Positions 24,972-32,727 of a stretch of DNA of 46,128 nucleotides are shown here, one piece after another; the first letter of the stretch is position 1, and every line of letters begins with the position of its first letter. The DNA lies in NCBI GenBank assembly GCA_014655195.1, contig BNBH01000023.1:1-46128 (forward strand), in the 5' to 3' direction. Under the pieces are notes generated by a model, which had not been told where the DNA came from, ran no database searches, and saw only the letters and a list, made by a program, of their open reading frames with translations. The DNA is from Streptomyces cellulosae. GTDB taxonomy: Bacteria > Actinomycetota > Actinomycetes > Streptomycetales > Streptomycetaceae. Position numbers and translations under genes: made by a program.

Positions 24972-26410
24972 GCGAGGTGAGTGTCGTCGAGGGAGGGGCC
25001 GAGGACGGGGCGCCCGTGCCGGACTCCGACGAGAACCGGCGGCAGGTCCTGTACTGGCGGCTGCTGGCCCGTCTCTTCGACTCTGAGGAGCAGGCGTCGT
25101 TGGAGTCGGCGAGTGTCGCCGTGGTCGAGGACATCGGGCTGCCGGTGGCGCTGCTCGACCCGGCCGCGTCGGTCGACTCCGTGGTGCAGCGGCATCCCGA
25201 GCTGACGGCCGAGTTCGACGGGCTGATGACGCCCGAGCCGGACGCGGACGGCGAGCGGGACCGGGCCGCCGAGGTGCGGCGGGCGGCGCTGGCGTCGAAG
25301 GTGCTGCTCAACGTCTTCTCGACCGGCAACGGCACGGTCACCGCCGAGCAGCTCGCCCGCTGGCAGTCCGACGCCGGCTGGCTGGAGCGGGCCCTGGGCT
25401 GCCGGCCCGGTGACCTGCGCGGGGGGCGGGGCGGCACCGGCCGGGCGGGTGCCGGCGGAGGCGTCAGCCCGACCGGCACCGGTGTCGGCACGCCCGCGCC
25501 CGACCTGAGCAGGCTGATCCCCGAAATCGGTCCCGAACTGGGATCGATCGAGGCCGGTCTGGTGCGGCGGATGCATCTGCGGGAGGTGCTGGCCGACCCG
25601 GCGCTCGCCTCGCGGCTGACGCCCAGCATGTCGCTGATCGAGCAGCTGCTGCGGGACAAGAACAACCTCTCCGGGGTCGCCCTCGCCAACGCCAAGGCGC
25701 TGATCCGGCGCTACGTCGACGAGGTCACCGAGGTGCTGCGCACGCAGGTGGAGAAGGCGTCCGTCGGCGAGCTGGACCGGTCCGTGCCGCCCAAGCGTGT
25801 CTTCCGCAACCTCGACCTGGACCGCACCATCTGGAAGAACCTCACCAACTGGGACCCGGAGGAGGAGCGGCTCTACGTCGACCGGCTCTACTACCGGCAC
25901 ACCAGCCGCAAGACGACGCCGCAACGGCTGATCGTCGTGGTGGACCAGTCGGGATCCATGGTCGACTCGATGGTCAACTGCACCATCCTGGCGTCGATCT
26001 TCGCGGGCCTGCCCAAGGTGGACGTGCATCTGATCGCGTACGACACGCAGGCGCTGGACCTGACGCCGTGGGCACACGACCCGTTCGAGACGCTGCTGCG
26101 CACCCAGCTCGGCGGCGGCACGGACGGCACGGTCGCGATGGCGCTCGCCCAGCCCAAGATCGCCGAGCCGCGCAACACCGTGGTGGTGTGGATCTCCGAC
26201 TTCTACGAATGGCGCACCGACGAGCTGTTCGAAAGCATGGCCGCCATCCACCGTTCCGGGGCGAAGTTCATTCCGGTCGGCTCGGTGACCAGCTCCGGCC
26301 GCGGCAGCGTCAACCCCTGGTTCCGGGAGAAGTTCAAGGACCTGGGCACGCCGGTGATATCCGGCCACATCAAGAAGCTCGTGCACGAGCTCAAGACGTT
26401 CCTGACGTGA
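24968..26410 (+). CDS. von Willebrand A domain protein partner of MoxR ATPase
   Basis: 480 residues from ATG 24968 (ATGA overlap). The N-terminal 290 residues are helical with a Gly-rich hinge (RGGRGGTGRAGAGGG, about 153-170). The C-terminal vWA domain has an intact MIDAS: VVVDQSGSMVDSMVNCTILA with D326-x-S328-x-S330, GGGTDGTVAMALAQ for the Thr and WISDFYEWR for the second Asp. These residues bind a metal and contact a partner. MoxR ATPases regularly work with such vWA proteins as chaperone-like remodelling pairs. It is cytoplasmic, as no signal peptide was seen. A 95-base gap, not overlap, precedes the MoxR gene. Confidence 0.88.
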   Translation: MSEVSVVEGGAEDGAPVPDSDENRRQVLYWRLLARLFDSEEQASLESASVAVVEDIGLPVALLDPAASVDSVVQRHPELTAEFDGLMTPEPDADGERDRAAEVRRAALASKVLLNVFSTGNGTVTAEQLARWQSDAGWLERALGCRPGDLRGGRGGTGRAGAGGGVSPTGTGVGTPAPDLSRLIPEIGPELGSIEAGLVRRMHLREVLADPALASRLTPSMSLIEQLLRDKNNLSGVALANAKALIRRYVDEVTEVLRTQVEKASVGELDRSVPPKRVFRNLDLDRTIWKNLTNWDPEEERLYVDRLYYRHTSRKTTPQRLIVVVDQSGSMVDSMVNCTILASIFAGLPKVDVHLIAYDTQALDLTPWAHDPFETLLRTQLGGGTDGTVAMALAQPKIAEPRNTVVVWISDFYEWRTDELFESMAAIHRSGAKFIPVGSVTSSGRGSVNPWFREKFKDLGTPVISGHIKKLVHELKTFLT

Positions 26411-26505
26411 GCGTCGGCTGCCCCACTCACCGGCTCACCCGGCTCACCGATCTCCCGACTTCGCGATCACGCGACTCACTTCATTCCTCGAAAGGCTCAT
26501 CCCTC

Positions 26506-27630
26506 ATGTCCGAACTGCTGCGCGCCCCCGCCGAGATCAAGTACGCCGAGGAGCTCGACTGGCTGGAGTCGATCGACGACAGCCCCAAGCCGTTCTCGTG
26601 GCGCCTGTCGCCGAAGATGGTGCGGCTGTTCATCCTCGGGTCCGAGCGGGCCGACGGGCTGGACCGTGAGATCTCACAGAAGTGGTTCGGCGACCGCAGC
26701 TTCGTGGAGCGGTCGATCGTCACCCTCGCCTCCGACCGAGGCCTGCTGCTCATCGGCGACCCCGGCACGGGCAAGAGCTGGCTGGCCGAGCTGCTGTCGG
26801 CGGCGATCTGCCGCAACTCCACCCTGGTCGTCCAGGGCACGGCCGGCACCACCGAGGACCACATCAAGTACTCGTGGAACGTGTCGATGGTGATCGCCAA
26901 GGGCCAGTCGCGGGAGTCGATGATCCCGTCCCCGATCATGACCGCGATGGAGACCGGCGCCATCGGCCGCTTCGAGGAGCTGACCCGGTCCACGAGCGAC
27001 GTGCAGGACGCGCTGATCTCGATCCTGTCGGAGAAGTACATCTCCGTGCCCGAGCTGAAGAGCGGGAGCGGCGACGACAACATCGTGTTCGCCAAGCCGG
27101 GTTTCTCCGTCATCGCGACCGCCAACAGCCGCGACCGGGGCGTCAACGACCTGTCGTCCGCGCTGAAGCGCCGCTTCAACTTCGTCCGCATCCCGGTGGT
27201 GACGAACAAGAAGAGCGAGGCGGAGATCGTCCGCTTCCGCACCGAGGAGCTGCTGCGCCGGCACTCGATCGACCTGGACGTGCCGCCCACACTGCTCGAC
27301 GTGCTGCTGCAGAGCTTCGCCGATCTGCGCGCCTCGGCCGCGGCGGCCGGCAGCGACGACGAGAAGCTGGAGTCCGCGCTGTCGACGGCCGAGCAGATCG
27401 GCGTCCTCGAGGACGCGGTGCTGCACAGCAACTTCTTCGGTGAGCGCGCGCTGACCGCCCGCACGCTGGCGTCCTCGCTGGTCGGCTCGCTGACCCGACG
27501 GGAGCCGGAGGACCTGGCCATACTCAACAAGTATCTGCACGGGGTCGTCGAGCCGCGCAGCAAGGAAGAGGGCGGGGCCTGGCCCGAGTTCCTCGAGGGC
27601 GGCCGCGACGCGATCGCCACCCTGTCGTGA
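26506..27630 (+). CDS. MoxR-family AAA+ ATPase
   Basis: 374 residues from ATG 26506, with GAAAGG upstream. AAA+ core: Walker A GDPGTGKS at 84-91, Walker B region GAIGRFEELTRS (151-162), sensor 1 in SVIATANSRDRGVNDLSSAL (N207) and an arginine-finger-like KRRF (221-224). It has the short MoxR lid. The protein should form a hexamer that remodels a substrate chosen with the vWA partner encoded upstream. Its TGA lies inside the GTGA start of the DUF5682-type gene, indicating tight coupling. It is not part of a methanol dehydrogenase cluster. Confidence 0.9.
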   Translation: MSELLRAPAEIKYAEELDWLESIDDSPKPFSWRLSPKMVRLFILGSERADGLDREISQKWFGDRSFVERSIVTLASDRGLLLIGDPGTGKSWLAELLSAAICRNSTLVVQGTAGTTEDHIKYSWNVSMVIAKGQSRESMIPSPIMTAMETGAIGRFEELTRSTSDVQDALISILSEKYISVPELKSGSGDDNIVFAKPGFSVIATANSRDRGVNDLSSALKRRFNFVRIPVVTNKKSEAEIVRFRTEELLRRHSIDLDVPPTLLDVLLQSFADLRASAAAAGSDDEKLESALSTAEQIGVLEDAVLHSNFFGERALTARTLASSLVGSLTRREPEDLAILNKYLHGVVEPRSKEEGGAWPEFLEGGRDAIATLS

Positions 27631-30569
27631 GCGGGCCCCAGGCGGGCGGTGTGTTCACCGCGCTGCGTACACAACTGCAGGAGGCGGCGACCGAGTTCGC
27701 GGGTGGTCCCGACGCACTGGAGGGCATTCTCCTGGGCATGGTCGACGACGTCGACCGGGCGGTGCGGGAGCCGCTGGAGATCTTCCCGGTCTGCCACCAC
27801 TCCCCCGCCTCCGCCCTGGCCATGGCCCGCCGCCTGCGGGCGAAACAGCCCAAGGTGGTCTACCTGGAGCTGTGCGAGGACATGGCGCCGCTGCTGACCG
27901 AGCTGCGCAACTGCCGGCTGCCCGTGGCGGTGCAGGCGTTCGCCGGCGACATCGACGGGTTCCCGCAGGAGTGGGCGCCGCTGTCGGTGGTCGCGCCGAT
28001 CACGGAGGCGTCCGCCGAGTACCAGGCGATCGCCTACGCCCTGGACACGCCGGGCGTGGAACTCGTCCTGGTGGACCGCTCCTCCGATCACGTCTTCCAG
28101 TGGAACGACACCGCTCGTGCGGAGGGAACTTCGGCCGAGGCGGAGGAGGCGCCGAAGTCCGAGGAGGCGGCGCTGCACGGCGAGGCGGTCGGCGTCGAGA
28201 TCGGGGACCTGCGCCCGCGCTTCGCCGAGCTGGAGGAGCATCTCCTGCGCCACGGGAAGGTGCGGCACTGGTCGGAGTGGTGGCACCAGTACGTCGAGGT
28301 CCCGCTCGGGGACAGCGACCACGACACCTACCGCCAGGTGATGTTCCTCATCGGCAGCCTGTTCCGGCGGCTCGCACCGGGCGCCGGCGACCGGGTCCGG
28401 GTCGACGAGGACCGCGAGCGCTACATGTGGACGCGGATGCGCGAGCACATGGCGGCGACGGGCACGGACCCGGAGGACTGCCTGTACGTGTGCGGGGCGT
28501 TCCACGCGGCGAGCCGGGTGGAGGAGTTCGGCGTGGCCGGGCGCTCGGACTCGTTCACCATCTCGCCGCGCACGGCGACCACCTGGCAGTACGGGCTGAT
28601 CCCGTCGAGCCACGCGGCGATCGAGGCGCAGTTCGGCCTGGCGCCCGGCTCGGTGTCGATCGCGGCGACGCAGTGGCAGAAGAGCCTGAAACGGACGCGG
28701 GTGCAGCCGTACCGGCTGGAGGGGCAGGCGGGGGCGAACAAGTCCCGAGCGAAGAAGGCGCTGCCGGCCGCCGCACCAGCCGTACCGGTGCCGGCGGCGG
28801 ACCGCCTGTCCGGGTTCCTCCAGCAGCCGCCCGTGCTGGACGGCCTGGACGAGGCGGAGCTGCTCGGCTGGTCCGTGGACATCGTGCGGGCGGCCCGCCG
28901 CAACGGCTATCTGGCCTCCACCGCGGACGCCATCGCCGTCTTCGAGACGTCGATCCTGCTCGCGGGGATGCGGGACCGGGCCAGGCCGACACCGTACGAC
29001 TTCCAGGACGCGGCGGTCACCTGCATCGAGAAGGACCGGGTGCCCGGACGGCGGGACGTGCGGCGGCTCGTCGAGATCATGATGGGCGGCGACCGGATCG
29101 GCCAGGTGGGTTACGAGGCGCTGCCGCCGCTCGCCCGGGACGTGTACGACCGGCTGGAGCCGCTGGGGCTGAAGCTGCAGCAGCGTGGTGTGCAGCGGGC
29201 GTTGCTGGACATGGCCGGCCGGCCGGAGCTGGGGGCGTGCTCGGACGTGCTGTGGATGCTGCGGCGGCTGATGCCGGCAGCAGCGGCGCGCCCGATCATG
29301 GGTGAGCGGCGTCTCGGTGAGCGGTCGATCCAGGAGTCCTGGGATCTGGCCCTCGGCACCCATCAGCGTGCGCTCATCGAGCTCGGCTACGAGGGCGTCA
29401 GCATCGAGCAGGTGCTGGAGCAGCGGCTGCGGCGGGAGGCGTACGGGCCGCGGGCGACCACGGCGGGCGTGCTGGCGGCCGTCGAGGACAGCCTGCTGTA
29501 CCTGCGCAGCGGGCGTCTGGCGGACGAGCTGGGCACGCACGCGCTGAAGGTGCTGGCCGCGGAACGTACGGTCGACGGGGCGCCGGAGGTGCTGCGCAGG
29601 GCGCGGACGCTGCTGGCGTACTACCGCACGAGCCGACCCGAACTCCCGGCGTGGATCGAGTCGTTCGTGAAGACGGGATACGCGCACTACTGCACGTTGC
29701 TGCCGACGGCGTTCCGCGACGAGGACGCGACGGCGGGGCAGGTCGCGGCGATGCTGGGCTTCCTGTTCAGCATGGAGAGCCTGGCGCTGTCCCTGGGCTG
29801 CGATCGTACGCAGCTTGAGCTGGCGGTGGCGCAGTCGCACCCGGAGGACCCGTCGAAGACGGCTCTGCTGTGGGCGGCGCAGGTGCAGCTCGGCACGTTG
29901 ACGCGCGCCGAACTGCGCGCGCGGTGCGACGCGTTGCTGGACAACCCGCTGGTGGTGCCCTCCTACCCGCGCTACCTCAGCGGCTTCGTGCACGCGCTGG
30001 AGCCGGTGCCGGGGCTGGCGGACCTGGTGGTGGAGGCGGTGTCGAACGCGTTCGGCCGCCTGCCGGACACGGTGCTGCTGCCGTGGCTGCCGCTGCTGAT
30101 CACCACCCTGCGCAAGGGCGCGGCGGACCTGGCGCCGCTGCTGATACGCGAGGCGGGGCGCATCTTCCCCGGCCGGCTTCCGGCGCTGGACGCGTGGGTG
30201 CCGCCGTGGCGACAGCCGCAGCTGGAGGACCCCTTCGCGGCCTCCCGCGCCCGGCGAACGGCCACCGCCGCCCAGGCGCCCCGGGGCGCCGCGCTGCTCG
30301 CCGCGCATCCGGCGGCGTGCGACGCGGTGGCGGGGCTGCTGGGCTGCGAGGACGGCTGGCAGCAGGACGGCACCTCAGCCCTGCCGCCGGGCGGCGCGGG
30401 CGCGGCCCTGCTGACCGCGCACCCGGCGGCGTGCGACGCGGTGGCGGGGCTGCTGGGCTGCGACGAGGGCTGGGCAATGACCGACGATGCCGGTACGCCG
30501 GGAGCAGTCCTGGCAGCCAGGCACCCGGCTGCGGCCGAGGCCCTGGAGGCGCTGCTCGCCGGCGCGTGA
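27627..30569 (+). CDS. DUF5682-family protein, probable effector or substrate of MoxR/vWA pair
   Basis: 980 residues from GTG 27627 (GTGA overlap). The N-terminal domain carries FPVCHHSPASALAMARRLRA, VVYLELCEDMAPLL and a domain of about 300 residues including LYVCGAFHAASRVEEFG. Its H-H-x-P-x-S-A and L-E motifs resemble the DUF5682 family, which I suspect is distantly related to the EreA/ChaN-type hydrolase fold. About 600 residues of helical sequence follow. The last 95 residues contain three degenerate repeats of HPAACDAVAGLLGC-type sequence separated by Gly/Ala linkers. No signal peptide or membrane helix is seen. As the largest and last subunit of the five-gene operon it may be the enzymatic effector (inference). 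The gene ends just before a strong hairpin at 30575-30612. Confidence 0.78.
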   Translation: MSGPQAGGVFTALRTQLQEAATEFAGGPDALEGILLGMVDDVDRAVREPLEIFPVCHHSPASALAMARRLRAKQPKVVYLELCEDMAPLLTELRNCRLPVAVQAFAGDIDGFPQEWAPLSVVAPITEASAEYQAIAYALDTPGVELVLVDRSSDHVFQWNDTARAEGTSAEAEEAPKSEEAALHGEAVGVEIGDLRPRFAELEEHLLRHGKVRHWSEWWHQYVEVPLGDSDHDTYRQVMFLIGSLFRRLAPGAGDRVRVDEDRERYMWTRMREHMAATGTDPEDCLYVCGAFHAASRVEEFGVAGRSDSFTISPRTATTWQYGLIPSSHAAIEAQFGLAPGSVSIAATQWQKSLKRTRVQPYRLEGQAGANKSRAKKALPAAAPAVPVPAADRLSGFLQQPPVLDGLDEAELLGWSVDIVRAARRNGYLASTADAIAVFETSILLAGMRDRARPTPYDFQDAAVTCIEKDRVPGRRDVRRLVEIMMGGDRIGQVGYEALPPLARDVYDRLEPLGLKLQQRGVQRALLDMAGRPELGACSDVLWMLRRLMPAAAARPIMGERRLGERSIQESWDLALGTHQRALIELGYEGVSIEQVLEQRLRREAYGPRATTAGVLAAVEDSLLYLRSGRLADELGTHALKVLAAERTVDGAPEVLRRARTLLAYYRTSRPELPAWIESFVKTGYAHYCTLLPTAFRDEDATAGQVAAMLGFLFSMESLALSLGCDRTQLELAVAQSHPEDPSKTALLWAAQVQLGTLTRAELRARCDALLDNPLVVPSYPRYLSGFVHALEPVPGLADLVVEAVSNAFGRLPDTVLLPWLPLLITTLRKGAADLAPLLIREAGRIFPGRLPALDAWVPPWRQPQLEDPFAASRARRTATAAQAPRGAALLAAHPAACDAVAGLLGCEDGWQQDGTSALPPGGAGAALLTAHPAACDAVAGLLGCDEGWAMTDDAGTPGAVLAARHPAAAEALEALLAGA
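30303..30463 (+). repeat. 114-bp-period tandem repeat in 3' end of DUF5682 gene
   Basis: The segment at 30303-30349 recurs at 30417-30463 almost identically at DNA level, encoding HPAACDAVAGLLGC twice. A third, more diverged copy (RHPAAAEALEALL) follows near 30520. High DNA identity suggests recent duplication. Confidence 0.8.
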
Positions 30570-30574
30570 CGGCG

Positions 30575-30612
30575 AGGTGAGGCCGGCTCCTCTCAGGGGG
30601 CCGGCCTCACCT
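30575..30612. terminator. bidirectional terminator between convergent genes
   Basis: A 13-base perfect stem, AGGTGAGGCCGGC (30575-30587) with GCCGGCCTCACCT (30600-30612) and a 12-base loop. It begins five bases after the DUF5682 stop and embeds the stop codon of the convergent hemerythrin-like gene (30593-30595). Confidence 0.8.
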
Positions 30613-31096
30613 GTCCGTCGAACCGGAAGACGGTGTCGGCCCAGTCCGTGCCGTCGTCATCACCGTCGTCCAACGCCTCGCCGACCGCCCGTTCCTCGTA
30701 TCCGAAGTGGCTTTCCATGATGGCCGCGAGTCCGTCGAGCTCACGGCCGATCGCCTCCAGATCCGGACCACGGGTCCCGAGGGCCCGGTCGGCGAGTCCG
30801 CGCACCTGGGTCAGGATCGAGGCGATGAGTCCGCGGTCTTGCACGAGCTTGGTGACGGTCTCGGCGAGATCGGGGCGTTCGCGCAGCAGTTGGGCGAACA
30901 TCCCGTCGTCCTCACCCTCGTGGTGGGTGGTCAACGCGTCGCAGAAGGCCAGGCAGTGCGTGGCAAGTGTGTCGTCGCTCACCTGACGGCGTCCGAGTCC
31001 CGTCCTGACGTCATTCAGCCGACGACGCAGTTCCTGGTGAGCTCGGGAGAGTTGCAGGCTGAGAGCAGCCGTACGGTCGTTGCTGTGGGAGGCCAC
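30593..31096 (-). CDS. hemerythrin HHE-domain protein
   Basis: 167 residues from GTG 31096, with GAAGGGA upstream; the open frame further 5' is Arg/Pro-rich and rejected. It is a four-helix bundle with metal-ligand candidates SRAHQELRRRLND (H), FCDALTTHHEGEDDGMF (HHE), and MESHFGYEERAVGEALDD (H..E). These match the HHE pattern binding a di-iron centre. Such cytosolic proteins handle O2, NO or iron, but the exact role is unknown. It converges on the MoxR/vWA operon and is divergent to the leader-peptide/SsuD-like operon. Confidence 0.8.
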   Translation of the reverse strand: MASHSNDRTAALSLQLSRAHQELRRRLNDVRTGLGRRQVSDDTLATHCLAFCDALTTHHEGEDDGMFAQLLRERPDLAETVTKLVQDRGLIASILTQVRGLADRALGTRGPDLEAIGRELDGLAAIMESHFGYEERAVGEALDDGDDDGTDWADTVFRFDGQVRPAP

Positions 31097-31284
31097 GCGT
31101 GGCGGTCCCTTCGGTTCGGCACCTCCACGCCTGACGCTGTCCGTCACCGGCACGCGATGCTGGTCCCATCCGATCACGCGCCCCGGATGCGCGGCAAGAC
31201 CCGATGTCCGAGGTATCCGCCTCCGACGTCCAGCCCCGCTGTCCATCCTGTGGAACCGGTCTCGGACGCGCCGCCCGACGTGTG

Positions 31285-31301
31285 TATAGTCCCGCCCCAT
31301 G
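31285..31301 (+). promoter_or_regulatory. -10 element giving a leaderless start for the leader peptide
   Basis: TATAGT at 31285-31290 is a good -10 hexamer. The ATG of the leader peptide (31299-31301) lies eight bases downstream, exactly where transcription should begin, and no ribosome site exists. The peptide is therefore probably translated from a leaderless transcript. No clear -35 was found. Confidence 0.55.
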
Positions 31302-31373
31302 GAATCCGGAGTCGAGCTCGTCAAGCGGGCCCACATCGACCTGCTCAGGGTCGCCACCGCGCTCTGTAGCTGA
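31299..31373 (+). CDS. actinobacterial sulfur-type leader peptide
   Basis: 24 residues ending HIDLLRVATALCS. The H-I-D-L-x-R-x-x-x-A-x-C pattern is that of the putative leader peptides found upstream of sulfur, cysteine and sulfonate genes in Streptomyces and relatives. The penultimate codon is TGT (Cys). Stalling or slow reading at Cys when cysteine is scarce could control the downstream gene, by analogy with Cys-rich leaders in mycobacteria. It lies 229 bases before the SsuD-like gene. A GGCCGCCGGCGGCC palindrome (31480-31493) in that interval may take part. Confidence 0.75.
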   Translation: MESGVELVKRAHIDLLRVATALCS

Positions 31374-31602
31374 TTCCGCGCGCCCTCGAGCGCCCTTTCT
31401 CCCCGCTTCGCCCGGTCACGTCCGCGTGCCGTCCGCGGTCGGCGTGGTTCAACGTTGCACCCCAGTGCCGTGACCGTCCGGCCGCCGGCGGCCCATGGTG
31501 TCCGCGTCCGTGACCACCGGGGCCCGCCCCGTCGTACCTCTCACCCTCCCCTCCGGTCCCCGGCACGCCTCTGCCGCTTCCCGGAACGTCCTTGGAGACC
31601 CC

Positions 31603-32700
31603 ATGACCGTGCGTCTGCACTGGTTCCTGCCCACCACCGGTGACGACCGGAACGTGGTGGGCGTGACCGCCCGTGACTCGCTCCAGTCCCGTGCCACCAG
31701 CCGGCCTCCCACCCTCGACTACCTCGCGCAGGTCGCCCGGGCCGCCGAGTCCGCCGGGTTCGAGGCCGTGCTGACACCGACCGGCAGTGACTGCGAGGAC
31801 TCCTGGCTGACCACCGCCGCCCTCATCCCGCAGACCAGCCGGCTGAAGTTCCTCGTCGCCTTCCGGCCGGGCGTCATCGCTCCTCCGCTGGCTGCCCAGA
31901 TGACAGCGACCTACCAACGGCTGTCCGGTGGGCGGCTGTTGCTGAACATCGTCACCGGGTCCGACGCCGACGAGCAGCGGTCGTACGGTGACTTCCTCGG
32001 CCACGACGAGCGGTACGGCCGTACCGGCGAGTTCCTGCACCTGCTGCACACCGCCTGGCAGGGCGAGTCGTACGACTTCGAAGGTGACCACTACCGGGTC
32101 GCGGGCGGGCGGCTGCGGAGGCCGCCGGAGGCTCGGCCCCCGGTGTTCTTCGGCGGTTCCTCCGAGGCCGCCCTGCCGGTCGCCGCGCGGTACGCCGACA
32201 CCTACCTCACCTGGGGTGAGCCGCCGGCCGCCGTCAAGCGGAAGATCGACCGGGTGCGTGAGCTCGCCGCCGCCGAGGGGCGTGAGCTGTCGTACGGCAT
32301 CCGGCTGCATGTGATCAGCCGGGACACCGCCGCCGAGGCGTGGGCGGAGGCAGACCGCGTCCTCGAATCCCTCGACCCGGCGGCGATCAAGGCCGCCCAC
32401 GAGCGCTTCAGCCGGTCGGATTCGGCGGGGCAGCGCGCCATGGCCGCGCTGAGCGGCGGGCGTACCGACCGGCTCGAGATCCACCCCAACCTGTGGGCCG
32501 GGTTCGGTCTGGTCCGGCCCGGTGCGGGCACCGCGCTCGTCGGCAGTCACGAGCAGGTCGCCGAGCGGATCGAGGAGTACGCGTCCCTCGGCATCGAGCA
32601 CTTCATCCTCTCCGGGCAGCCGCACCTGGAGGAGGCCATCCGGTTCGGCGAGTGCGTCCGGCCACTGCTGACCCGCGAACCCGCCCTCGTCCGACCGTAG
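31603..32700 (+). CDS. SsuD-like FMNH2-dependent sulfonate monooxygenase (LLM family)
   Basis: 365 residues from ATG 31603, with TTGGAGA upstream. Clear luciferase-like TIM-barrel: HWFLPTTGDDRNVVGV, PTGSDCEDSWLTTAALIP (Cys equivalent to the active-site Cys of SsuD), FLVAFRPGVIAPPLAAQM, SGGRLLLNIVTGSDADEQRS, YDFEGDHYRVAGG, PPVFFGGSSEAALPVAARYA. Enzymes of this type use reduced FMN and O2 to split C-S bonds, releasing sulfite. Instead of ssuABC the downstream genes encode a sugar importer. An attractive reading is a sulfonated-sugar monooxygenase analogous to SmoC of the sulfo-SMO pathway rather than a simple alkanesulfonate enzyme. No flavin reductase gene is adjacent. The 27-base gap to the next gene indicates an operon. 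Confidence 0.85.
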   Translation: MTVRLHWFLPTTGDDRNVVGVTARDSLQSRATSRPPTLDYLAQVARAAESAGFEAVLTPTGSDCEDSWLTTAALIPQTSRLKFLVAFRPGVIAPPLAAQMTATYQRLSGGRLLLNIVTGSDADEQRSYGDFLGHDERYGRTGEFLHLLHTAWQGESYDFEGDHYRVAGGRLRRPPEARPPVFFGGSSEAALPVAARYADTYLTWGEPPAAVKRKIDRVRELAAAEGRELSYGIRLHVISRDTAAEAWAEADRVLESLDPAAIKAAHERFSRSDSAGQRAMAALSGGRTDRLEIHPNLWAGFGLVRPGAGTALVGSHEQVAERIEEYASLGIEHFILSGQPHLEEAIRFGECVRPLLTREPALVRP

Positions 32701-32727
32701 CCCTCTCGCCTCACAAGGACTCCAGCG

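Noticed and set aside
26481..30308. 1275-codon open frame on the minus strand across the MoxR and DUF5682 genes
   Set aside because: Arg/Gln/Val-rich, no recognisable motifs, and antisense to two genes with clear AAA+ and family motifs; a high-GC shadow frame.
31097..31357. N-terminal extension of the hemerythrin-like gene over the leader peptide
   Set aside because: Non-family Arg-rich sequence; GTG 31096 has a ribosome site and starts the helical domain.
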